A DNA stretch of 64,000 bases, taken from Haberlea rhodopensis (taxonomy: Eukaryota > Streptophyta > Magnoliopsida > Lamiales > Gesneriaceae). The stretch's first letter is position 1. Each line of letters starts with the position of its first letter. The position numbers and the translations under genes were made by a program. Location: positions 5,140,108 through 5,204,107 of the forward strand of contig CAJQUN010000003.1 of NCBI GenBank assembly GCA_907163345.1. Reading direction: 5' to 3'. Shown piece after piece: positions 1 through 9,717 of this stretch. The notes beneath the pieces are model-generated. The model made no database searches. It was not told the DNA's origin and worked only from the letters and a program-made list of their open reading frames with translations.

Positions 1-39
1 ACTTGTTTCTTCTCCTTCTCAAGCTTCTGTGTTTTGATC

Positions 40-276
40 ATGGACACTACCATATCTTTCCCTTATTACTCCACTTCATACGCGGAAGCACGATTCGACT
101 TTGAAGATCGTGCTAAGTTCTATAGTTTTAATGGCCCGTCTGACAATCCGGAGATGAAGAGGATGAAGAGGGTGGCCGGATATAATAAGTTCGCCGTGGA
201 AGGCAAGTTCAAGTCTTCTTTAAGTAACAGCTTTAAGTGGATCAAGAACAAATTTACGGATAATTTCTACGATTGA
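40..276 (+). CDS. DUF3511 small plant protein
   Basis: This short ORF encodes 78 residues from the ATG at 40. Reading frames that begin upstream use a TTG, so I prefer the ATG. The C-terminal half carries the signature of the plant-specific DUF3511 family: a PEMKRMKRVAGYNKF block followed by VEGKFKSSL and then SFKWIKNKF. The family is typically about 70-120 residues, so the length is normal, and no signal peptide or membrane segment is visible. The N-terminal part (residues 1-30) is aromatic and serine rich and less conserved in the family. The molecular function of DUF3511 proteins is not established. No intron is needed. The 3' flank (380-440) is a long pyrimidine tract, compatible with a 3' UTR. 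The family call is confident; any role would be a guess. Confidence 0.85.
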   Translation: MDTTISFPYYSTSYAEARFDFEDRAKFYSFNGPSDNPEMKRMKRVAGYNKFAVEGKFKSSLSNSFKWIKNKFTDNFYD

Positions 277-282
277 TCCTGA

Positions 283-956
283 GGTAAAAGAAAAAGACAC
301 AAGTTGTTTGACTGATTTAGAAGAAGTTTTGTCCAACATGCTTGCTTCAAGTGCAATATAATTAAGATCTTATCTAGTTTTAAAACTTCTTTCTTTCTTT
401 TCTTTTGTTTTCTGTTTTTTTTTTTTTTGCCTTTTCCCCTCCCTTGTGAGGATCTGTAATATATATTTGGTTTGTGTAACATATCTTGTGATGTTCTTTG
501 GGATTAATTTACATTTGATCAATTGTTGTTGTACTCTTTTAAGCTTGAAAAGCATTCCCCGGTTTCCGGCCCCGGCCCCATCGAGCGGATGATGAAAACG
601 CCGCAACTCTAGTGGTCTCAGAAGATGGTTTAGAAAGGTTGAGCAAAAACTAATCTACAAATTTGAGAAGTTAAAGTGGATTTCAGAAGCACTAGACTTG
701 CATGATCAAATTAAATCAATAACGGTAGAAGCTAAATAGTATGCTGTAGAATCCTCGTTTGGTTGATATGATCAAGATCAATGAAGCAAAACTATCTGAA
801 TTTACAATAGTATGAAACATTCAAATATGTAAAACAAGACATAAAAACTTTATTTATTAATCATTATTTAATGTTCCATTTCTAAAACCAAAGATATATT
901 GCATCATATGATATAAAAATGCATGTAAAAGTATCATGATTAACAGGAATAGTCAC
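283..956. other. Intergenic, no gene seen
   Basis: AT-rich sequence after the DUF3511 gene with a T-rich tract at about 382-430. I see no conserved coding signal on either strand. Confidence 0.5.
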
Positions 957-1287
957 TTAATTATCTTCTAATCCAAACAACTTTGAGATCTTTTCGAGAT
1001 CAAGATTTTTAAAATAAATGTTGGAAATAGACCTTCGATAAAGCCTCGAATTACTCTCTTCAAGGCGATGAGCAGCCTCAGTTAATGAGGCTAGCAAGAG
1101 AGGATAGTTCTTGTTGTTCTTCAAAGCATTAGGATGCGCCTCGGTTTTTGCAGTTCATGTGTGGGGAGAACGAAATGCCGGTGTAGTCTTTCCTGTTTGC
1201 TGCTCGGTTTTGTGCTGGATGATGTACTACTAGTTGAACTATTGATGGTTCTTGAATTTGGAAGGAATTCTTGGCCATGTTAATATC
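957..1287 (-). pseudogene. Exon of an unrecognised gene, frame-broken
   Basis: On the minus strand a good acceptor (TTTACAG) precedes 1287. From 1142 down to the TAA at 957-959 there is a 61-codon open frame with protein-like composition: it contains YPLLLASLTEAAHRLEES and ends KISKLFGLEDN. Upstream, 1287-1145, a serine-rich frame (NSSTSSTSSSTKPSS) and an ATG-led frame (from 1278) are both open, but neither is in phase with the C-terminal frame, so at least one indel is present. I do not recognise the family. The copia element inserted at 1327-1331 interrupts the presumed upstream intron. If that element is removed, this exon lies only a few hundred bases downstream of the kinase pseudogene on the same strand, so it could be part of the same locus. 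Confidence 0.4.
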
Positions 1288-1331
1288 CTGTAAATATATT
1301 ATATGTTGATTCTGAATATTATTGTTATTAT

Positions 1332-1614
1332 TGTTGGGATTAATAAAGGATTAATAAACTAAATGTGTTTTAATTATTGAAAGCCCAATTTATTGTTAAT
1401 TTTGTTAATGAGAACAAAATTATGGTAAGTTAATTATGAATAGTCAATTAGGCTAAAGAAATCCCACATTGAGAATATGATACATTTATGGTTTGTTTAT
1501 AATGAGATACAAATCAATAGAGTGTAGTTAAGTAGAAAAGATGGGTGCCCCTTCTGAAATCATCTACCTGACTTTTCATATTCTGCTGAGTATTAAGCTT
1601 GAGACTTTTCAACA
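1332..1614 (+). repeat. 5' LTR, truncated
   Basis: About 280 bases match the start of the 3' LTR at 6390, beginning TGTTGGGATTAATAAAGG, then similarity is lost near 1611. The GC-rich block present in the 3' LTR (6605-6745) is absent here. The promoter/R region of the 3' LTR (TATATAAG at 6943) has no counterpart. Confidence 0.75.
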
Positions 1615-1816
1615 ATCGTAAACTCTAAATCTTGTGTATTTTTCTTTTGTTCTGTCAAACCTCATTTTTTCATCAACTGCACTTTAACAAATTGTTACTG
1701 TCAATTTTCATATTTAGTTGAGACACTGTTTATGCACTGTTGAAATGTTTAATCATATTGTTTCAAAACTGCTTTGATATTATTTGTGCTCTCCTATTTG
1801 TGTTCTGTTTTAGCTT

Positions 1817-2706
1817 ATGGCTGACCAGATTCCAAACTGAGTTGCTGAGAATATTGAGATTCCAGTGGTGAAAGCTAGCGGCGCTGAGGTCGTTATGCCA
1901 GTTCTGAGAAATCCAATGCCGTTCTCTCAATTTGAGAAACCGAAAAAGTTCAAGGGTTCCAACTTTAAACGTTGGCAACAGAAGATGATGTTCTTCTTGA
2001 CCACTTTGAACTTGACCAGGTTTCTCAAAGATGAGAAACCAGTGGAGGACAAAGATGATCCTCAATCTGCTGTGATTGTTGAGGCATGGATGAGTGCCGA
2101 CTACCTTTGTCGTAACTACATACTGGATTCTTTTGACGATGCACTTTTTAATGTGTATTTCCCCAAGGAGACTGCTAAGAATCTTTGGGAATCGTTAGAG
2201 ACAAAGTATAAAGTTGACTTGTAGCTGGGCGATTCCATGATTGTCGAATGGTAGATGTCAAGAGCGTTGTTGAGCAATGCGAAGAGTTGCAGCTGATATA
2301 TCATGAACTTGCTGCCGAAGGTATGGGGCTAAATGATGCTCTCCAAGTGGCGATGATGATTGAAAAATTACCGCCATCTTGGAAGGACTTCAAAAGCTAC
2401 CTAAAGCACAAACGAAAGATGATGAGTCTCGAGGATCTTATCAGGAGGCTGCGCATCGAGCAAGACAACCGAAAAGTTGACAAGAAATCATTTGGAATGA
2501 TTTCCAAGGCCAACGTGGTTGAAGTTGGGGACAACTCCCATGGGAATAAGCGCAAGCGTACTTTTGAACCCAAGGAGATACTAAGACAAGGAGGTTCACC
2601 GGTGACTGTTATGTGTATGGTAAGCCTAACCATAAGGCCAATGACTGCACTCAATGTCAAAACAACTGCACTCAACGTCAAAACAATGACGGTAAGAGGA
2701 AGATAG
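1817..2706 (+). pseudogene. copia gag, broken
   Basis: The retrotransposon capsid (gag, UBN2-type) region. The ATG at 1817 is followed after seven codons by TGA; the frame then continues through KFKGSNFKRWQQKMMFFL, the characteristic copia gag core. The frame ends at 2222-2224 and resumes in another frame at about 2248 (MIEKLPPSWKDFKSYL), then switches again near 2600. The zinc knuckle at 2607 reads CYVYGKPNHKANDC, so the second cysteine of the CX2CX4HX4C motif is replaced by tyrosine. These lesions mean no functional nucleocapsid can be made. Confidence 0.85.
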
Positions 2707-5700
2707 TCCCTTACAAAGGCAAAGGCAAGAGGCCTGCACATGCCCACATTGCTGAGGACAACCTGAGCTCCGACATGGATGACATGCATCTGTGTGCTGT
2801 GGTACCGGAGGTGAATCTTGTTGGAGGGAACTCCAAGGAATGGTGGGTGGACACTGGGGCTACTCGCCACATTTGCGCCAACAAATGGATGTTTAAGACC
2901 TATCAACCGGTAAATGATGAGCACTGCTACATGGGAAATTCAGCAGTCTCAAAAGTTGAAGGCAGAGGGACGGTTGTGCTAAAAATGACTTCCGGAAAAG
3001 AGTTGACTCTTACCGAGGTGCTCCACGTGCCAGAGATCCGAACGAATCTCATCTCCGGATTAGTGTTGAACAAGAAAGGCTTCCGGCTTGTGTTTGAGTC
3101 CGACAAAGTCATTATGTCCAAGGGTGGTATGTTTGTGGGCAAAGGCTACTTGGCCAATAACCTCTTCAAGATGAGTGTAATGACTTTAGCTCCTAAGGCT
3201 AAGTCTAGTATAGATGTTGAGGTTGATGTTAATGCAGCAAATGAGGATAGCACAAGCAAAAATAATGTAACAACCGTTGCCAATGTGACTAATAAAACTT
3301 TAAAGTTTGATTATTCTTGCGAGTATTTACATTTGTGGCATGATAGATTAGGACATGTGAATTATAAGTCCTTACAAAGGCTAATGTCTCTTAATCTATT
3401 GCCTAAATTTAACATCAATCATAAACACAAGTGTGAGACTTGTGTAGATGCCAAATTAACCAAGTCATCATTCCACTCAATTGAGCGAAGCACCGAACCG
3501 TTAAACTTGATTCATACGGATGTATGCGATCTAAAGTATGTACAATCTAGAGGCTGTAAAAATTATTTCATAACATTTATCGATGATTGTACAAGATATT
3601 GTTATGTCTACTTAATGAGAAGTAAAGACGAAGCAATTGATATGTTCATTCACTATAAGAATGAAGTTGGGAATCAACTTGATAAAAAGATTAAAATTCT
3701 TCGAAGTGATCGAGGCGGTGAATATGAGTCACAATTTTCACAAATATGTGCTGAGAGTGGCATTATTCATCAAACCACTGCGCCTTATTCTCCCGAGCAA
3801 AATGGTATTGCTGAAAGGAAGAATAGAACGCTTAAGGAAATGATGAATGCAATGTTTATAAGTTCCGACTTACCTAGGAATTTGTGGGGAGAAGCTCTGC
3901 TTTCCGCCAACTATGTGCTAAACAGAGTACCACATAAAAAAGTTGGATAAAACGCCTTATGAATTGTGGAAAAGTCGTGCACCTAGTTACAATTTTTTAA
4001 GGGTTTGGGGCTGTCTAGCAAAGGTACCAATTCCTCCTCCTAAACGGACTAAGATAGGACCTAAGACAGTAGATTGTGTATTTATCGAATATGCGCAAGA
4101 TAGTAGTGCCTATCATTTTCTGGTGCATAAATCAGATACTACAGAAATGCATGTAAATACTATCATTGAGGCTATGGATGCTTCGTTCTTTGAGGAAATC
4201 TTTCCCCACGAAACTCCGACAATGCCTGAAACCAATGTTGAGAGAAATGTGGGGGATAGAGAATCTCAAGAGAATGTAGAATCGCCTAGACGAAGCAAAA
4301 AAGCGAGAAAAGAAAAGTCTTTTGGCTCAGATTTTCTAACATATCTGTTGGAAAAGGATCCAGCTACTTTCAAGGAAGCAATGTCTTCACAAGACTCTGA
4401 TCTTTGGAAAGAAGCGGTGAACAGTGAGATAGAATCTATCTTACATAATCATACTTGGGAACTAGTGGATCTTCCTGCAGGTTGTAAACCACTAGGCCAC
4501 AAGTGGATCTTCAAGAGGAAGATGAAAGCTGATGGTACTGTAGATAAGTACAAGGCTAGACTTGTAGTCAAAGGTTACAGACAAACTGAAGGTGTTGATT
4601 ATTTCGACACATACGCTCATGTATCCAGGAACACGTCTATAAGGTTAATAATTGCATTTGCTGCATTATATAACCTAGAGATCCATCAAATGGATGTAAA
4701 AACAGCCTTTCTAAATGAAGAGTTAGAAAAGGAGGTTTACATGGACCAACCTGAAGGGTTTGTAGTTCCAGTGAAAGAAACAAAGTGTGTAGACTTGTGA
4801 AATCCTTGTATGGATTAAAACAAGCACCTAAACAATGGCACGAAAAATTTGACAGCGTATGCTTTCAAATGGGTTTAAAACAAACCAATGTGATAAACGT
4901 GTCTACGTGGAAGGAGACAATACAAACTATGTGAAAGACCTAGGTCTTGCAGATGTGATTCTTGGGATGAAGATCACAAAACATGCAGATGGATATTCTC
5001 TCTCCCAAAGTCATTATGTTGAGAAGATACTTGACAAGTTTGATAAGGGAAATAATACAATCGCGAGAACACCTATGGAGGTGGTGTCAAATCTTTGCAA
5101 GAATCGCGGAGAAGGTGTGCAACAACTTGAGTACTCTAGGGTCATAGGTAATCTCATGTATCTCATGGACTGCACTAGACCTGATATAGCTAACTCAGTC
5201 AACAGATTGAGCAGATATACGAGTAATCCCAGTTATGAGCACTGGAAGGCAGTAGTTCGAGTTCTTAGTTATCTAAGATACACTAATAACTACGGACTGC
5301 ATTATACAAGATATCCAGCAGTAATTGAAGGGTACTCAGATGCGAATTGGATATCGGACTCCAAGAATATAAAGTCCACGAGTGGATATATCTTTATAAT
5401 TGGAGGTGCAGCTGTTTCTTGGAAATCATCCAAACAGACGTGCATTGCTAGATCAACTTGGAATCTGAGTTCATAGCTTTAGATCTTGCAGCAGAAGAAG
5501 CTGATTGGCTTCGGAGTTTCTTGGAGGACATTCCAATGTGGTCAAAACCTGTGCCACCCATTAGCGTGCACTGTGATAGTCAGTCAGCTATGGGAAGAGC
5601 ACAAAACAATGTGTATAATGGGAAATCTAGACATATACGTCGGAGACATAAATCCGTGAGAAATCTACTGAAAACCGGTGTTATTTCTCTAGATTATGTG

Positions 5701-5829
5701 AAGTCTAAAGAAAACATTGCGGACCCATTTACGAAAGGTCTAACGAGAGACCGAGTAGAGATTTCATCGAGGGGAATGGGGTTGAAGCCCATGAAATTGA
5801 TTTCCAACCATGATGGCAACCCAACCTGA
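2607..5829 (+). pseudogene. copia pol (PR-INT-RT-RH), broken
   Basis: The polyprotein region in the order aspartic protease (WWVDTGATRHIC at about 2844), GAG-pre-integrase, integrase core (HTDVCDL, LRSDRGGEYES, SPEQNGIAERKN giving the D,D,E triad), then RT and RNase H. Frame breaks lie near 3945 (within the integrase), near 4795 (just before the LYGLKQAP motif) and near 5458, where one base is missing before ESEFIAL. The RT palm segment that should carry the YVDD active site is absent: sequence jumps from RVYVEGDNTNYVK directly to DLGLADVILGMK around 4900-4945. RNase H ends at the stop at 5827-5829. The element cannot encode an active RT. Confidence 0.9.
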
Positions 5830-6389
5830 ATTGTAAAATCCAATTTGCAGGTTCAATGGGAAAACCGAATTGTGGGGGGATCGAACAAAGCACTCGGGAA
5901 ATTGAGTTCCTTACCTATTCCTGTGATGAAAGAGTGATAGACCTGTACTTTGGGAAGGCTGAGCTCATGCTCTTAATGATTCTTTTATCTCGAGATGATA
6001 AAGTGGGGTATTACAAGATACTCTTTAGGAGAAATCGCCTATATCGAATGTGAAGGGGCCGCTTCTATGAGATGACCTGAGGGCTAAATCTCTAGAGCAT
6101 TCGATGAAACATCCAAGGCAGTCCAGGGCCAAAATGGACAACAACGAAAGAACCAAAAATAGTGTGGAGATGAAGCTGCGTGAGTATTGTTGTCTTGTTA
6201 TACATAAAACGTCGAACAGTTCTAGGAATCATGTACACTGGTTGACAAGTATATCCGATGATACTTTACTAAGGAAGGTTCAAGGTTAACCACCACCTAT
6301 CCTGATACAGTGGATTCTCAAAGTACTCACAAATCTTCATCTAGGTGCATTGTGTTATTTTTTCGCCATATTGCATTCATATGGGGGAT
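5830..6389 (+). other. copia 3' untranslated region with PPT
   Basis: Non-coding spacer between pol and the 3' LTR. A purine-rich polypurine tract (ATGGGGGAT, 6381-6389) abuts the LTR start at 6390, as expected for second-strand priming. Small ORFs here have no recognisable domain. Confidence 0.6.
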
Positions 6390-7329
6390 TGTTGGGATTA
6401 ATAAAGGATTAATAAACTAAATGGGTTTTAATTATTGAAAGCCCAATTTATTGTTAATTTTGTTAATGAGAACAAATTATGGTAAGTTAATTATGAATAG
6501 TCAATTAGGCTAAATAAATCTCACATTGAGAATATGATACATTTATGGTTTGTTTATAATGAGATACAAATCAATAGAATGTAGTTAAGTAGAAAAGATG
6601 GATGCCCCTCGCGCGCCGTCCGTCCGTCACCTCGGCTCGGCTCGGCATGGCACGTCACGTCTCGACTCGACTCGACTCGCCGCGCCGCGCGTGTCGCTGC
6701 CGCGAAGACAGTCCTATCTTTTTACTACTCGAATTTCTGAAATGACTTTTCATCTACCTGACTTTTCATATTCTGCTGAGTATTAAGTTTGAGACTTTTC
6801 ACATACCTGCAGAATTGAAGTCAGATTTAAGTGTGAGACTTAAATCCATATTAATCTGATGTTAAGTATTGAGACTTTTCATCTACCCCCATTAAACTTT
6901 ACACTTAATTTCTGAGACCTTTGGAGTGGTCTGCTGCTCAGCTATATAAGCTGCATCAGCTCTATGCTTTCTTCATCCCGAAATTGCATATCATATCATA
7001 TCATATTATCTTGAGAGTACTACACACTGTTCAGTGTTCGAGTGAGTCTGTCTAGGTTTCTGCTTCAATCCAAACAGAGGTTTCGGGCGTTGTACCTTGG
7101 AACTCTCTTGTCCAGGAGGCCAGAAGTTGTAGGCGAGCATTTAGAGTTTACGGGCACAAGGTTTACTGTGGCCTCGTCCATTTCAGATACTACACAACAA
7201 AGTTTCTGCACAGTATATTTAAACTGTTGTTGTAAATTTCTATTGTTTTCAAGCATTTTTATTTATAAGACAGTGTTTGTCATCTTATGAGTTTTTTCAT
7301 CTACTTAACAAAAAGAAAAAGAACCAACA
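6390..7329 (+). repeat. 3' LTR of the copia element
   Basis: A 940-bp LTR from TGTTGG to CCAACA. It holds a TATA-like TATATAAG at 6943-6950 and a GC-rich, CpG-dense block at 6605-6745 with short tandem runs (CGTCC, CGGCT, CGACT units) that is missing from the 5' LTR. Confidence 0.85.
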
Positions 7330-7359
7330 ATTATTATTATTATTATTATTATTATTATG
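7330..7359. repeat. (ATT)n microsatellite
   Basis: About ten ATT units directly after the copia 3' LTR. The first five bases are the right copy of the target duplication, so the element inserted into this microsatellite. Confidence 0.8.
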
Positions 7360-7512
7360 ATAACTGTAATAAGGTATTATCAGCACTAGGTTATACGAAC
7401 AACTTTTTTCCCATGTGTTAACACAATCCAAACATAATGTTTGGATTGCTAAAGCTTTTGATACAAGAATAAATCTTGACCATTATGTTTACCTCGTTAC
7501 TATCAGGAATAA

Positions 7513-8209
7513 TATCGTTTGCGTTGTATGAGATTCCGTCTGTGGTTTCTGAAAAAAAATGATGAATATCTTAAGTCGAGGCAAGTGTAGAACACTTTGT
7601 CCTTAAGATGAATTTGCCCCACACAAGGTGCTTTCGGTTTGTGGCAATCATCTCCCAAGATATAACTTCTCTTGTGATTGTAGCACACCAAATCACAAGA
7701 ACATCAACTACAAATGTTACAAACTCTCTCATTCAAGAACAAAATAAATATGATGATGAAATGACTTTTATCATGCTTTTCTATCACAAATTTTTGATGT
7801 AAAATTCGAAATCTAGATATTTAATTCAATCATGGAATGTTGTATATATACTAGTTCATAGATTGCCATCAAAAAACTCCATTTGGAGGCAACCATTCAT
7901 GAAAAATCATATCTGCATGCCAAGTGTTGCAATGATTCATAAAATTACCGGACAGGCGTCTAGACGCGTCACACATGCCTTGAAAAATTTTCAAGGCAGT
8001 GAGGCGCCTAGGCGCATCATTTTATGCGCCTAGGCGCCTCCCCTATTGGACGGGATTTTACCCGGGCAGCTTCGGTGACATGTTTTGTTCCCGAAAAACT
8101 CCGTTTTCGCCTTCGTTTCCTTCGTTGATTTTTCCTTGCTTAATTTGAATTCATTAAGCCTATTTTCATCTTGCTTAATATTTATTCATTAAGCCGAAAA
8201 AATCCAACA
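7513..8209 (-). repeat. 3' LTR with GC-rich palindromes
   Basis: LTR of the remnant. It contains three 12-bp perfect palindromes: GCGTCTAGACGC at 7956-7967 and GCGCCTAGGCGC at 8004-8015 and 8026-8037. One copy of the last also survives in the 5' LTR remnant at 9536-9547. Confidence 0.8.
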
Positions 8210-8753
8210 ATTTCCCACATAAATTAAATTAATGCATGAATGCACGTAATGTCAAAAGAGAGTTCACACGGAAAATTATTCCATCGGGAGAGGTAGCTTG
8301 TGGCTTTGAACCTTCATCCGTAGTATACTATCAGATTTACTAGGCCACCAAGTGAACATGATATCTTGAACTTCTTGGCGGTTCGTGTAAACCAAGACAA
8401 TAACACCTACACAATAACTTCTCAACATTTGCTTTGGTTTTCTCGGTTGTGTCCGTTTTGGCCATGGAACCCCTCTTGGATTGATAAGTGTTTCATTGAG
8501 GCTGCCCGTCCTCACATTTACATAGGTGGACTCCTATTAAGAGTATCCTACCATACTCCACTTTTTTAAGTATAGTAATCATTAAAAGTATCAAACTTAA
8601 CCTTATTACTTTGGTAGGTCCTCAAGCACTCTTCATCATAGGAATGAGTTGGGAAAATTTCCCGAGTACAAACCCAAATTTTCATAATTTAGTTGTTTGA
8701 ACCAAGATCAATGGGATCTCCAGTCAACAAGGTTGGGTTACAACTATGAAAAT

Positions 8754-9531
8754 TTATTTTACAGATTTCAACCACATTCCTCTTGATATTTCAAACATTT
8801 GATCTCTATTTAATGTTTTTGTAAGCGGATCCGCCAAGTTATCCTTTGATTTCACATAATCAATTGCGATAACTTCATTAGAGATCAATTGTCGTACAGT
8901 ATTATGTCTATGACGAATATGTCGAGACTTCCCATAATACATATTGTTTTGTGTCCTTGCAATTGCTGATTGACTATCACAATGAATTATTATTGCTGGT
9001 TTTCACCAACATGAAATATCTTCCAAGAAATTACGAAGCAATTCCGCATCTTCCGTGGCTTTGTCTAGAGCTATGAACTCGACTCCATCGTGGATCTTGC
9101 AATGCAAGTTTGTTTTGTGGGTTTCCATGACACGACTCCACCACCAATGCTAAATACATAACCACTCGTGGAATTGGAGTCATTAGTGTCGGATATCCAG
9201 TTTACATCACTATATACATCTAATATTTTCGGATATTTCGTAAAATGTAACCCATATTCTAAGGTGTATCTTAAGTATCCAATGGACATTACTTGGTTTA
9301 CTCGTTAATCGACTTAGGTTATTCACAGCACAAGCGATATCCGGTCAAGTACAATTCATAATATGCATGAGGCTTCCAATAATTCTTGAATATTCCAATT
9401 GAGACACCGGTTCATCATGATTTTTACTTAAATGCACGCTTAAGTCCATCGGTGGCTTTACAGGAGAAGTGATATGCATTGAATTTCCTCAATACAGTCT
9501 ATGTAATGTGATTGAGATAGGGCGATTGTCT
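8754..9531 (-). pseudogene. copia RNase H remnant
   Basis: Minus-strand fragments of copia RNase H. The SQSHYI segment is near 9510, VYSDVNWISDTNDSNSTSG and RSTMESSS lie at 9289-9071, and the C-terminal KSRHIRHRHNTVRQL and DYVKSKDNLADPLTK lie at 8942-8754. Several frame changes separate the pieces. The region upstream of RNase H (gag to RT) is deleted. Confidence 0.85.
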
Positions 9532-9717
9532 TTATGCGCCTAGGCGCCTCCCCTATTGCCCGGGATTTTACCCTGGCAGCTTCAGTGACCCGTTTTGCGC
9601 CTGAAACTCCGTTTTCGCCTCCGTTTCCTTCGTTCGATTTTTCCTTGTTTAATTTCAATTCATTAAGCCTATTTACATTTTGCTTAATATTTATTTATTA
9701 AGCCTCAAAATCCAACA
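9532..9717 (-). repeat. 5' LTR fragment
   Basis: 186 bases closely matching 8022-8209, ending TCCAACA at 9717. Only the U3-proximal part remains. Confidence 0.8.

Larger units (their letters stand above)
1332..7329 (+). mobile_element. Ty1/copia retrotransposon, degenerate
   Basis: A complete but dead element. It is flanked by a perfect 5-bp target duplication ATTAT (1327-1331 and 7330-7334), lies in an ATT-rich microsatellite, and has LTR ends TGTTGG...CCAACA. The domain order gag, protease, integrase, RT, RNase H is the copia order. The 5' LTR is much shorter than the 3' LTR, and I see no primer-binding site of the usual TGGTATCAGAGC type after it, so the left side has suffered a deletion. 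Coding parts carry a premature stop, several frameshifts and loss of the RT active site. It is non-autonomous and old. Confidence 0.9.
7513..9717 (-). mobile_element. copia remnant inside the kinase pseudogene
   Basis: A minus-strand, internally deleted copia element. The target duplication AATAA is present at 7508-7512 and 9718-9722. The left (3') LTR is 7513-8209, ending AATCCAACA; a polypurine tract (TGTGGGAAA on the minus strand) adjoins it at 8211-8219. Only the RNase H end of pol survives between the LTRs, and the right (5') LTR keeps just its first 186 bases (9532-9717). The deletion joins the RT/RNase H boundary directly to the middle of the 5' LTR at about 9531. It is related to the element at 17789-25272, with similar LTR and 3' UTR. 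Confidence 0.85.

Noticed and set aside
7428..7453. Palindrome AATCCAAACATAATGTTTGG as a transcription terminator
   Set aside because: Such hairpins do not terminate RNA polymerase II; it lies next to a pseudogene and is probably incidental.
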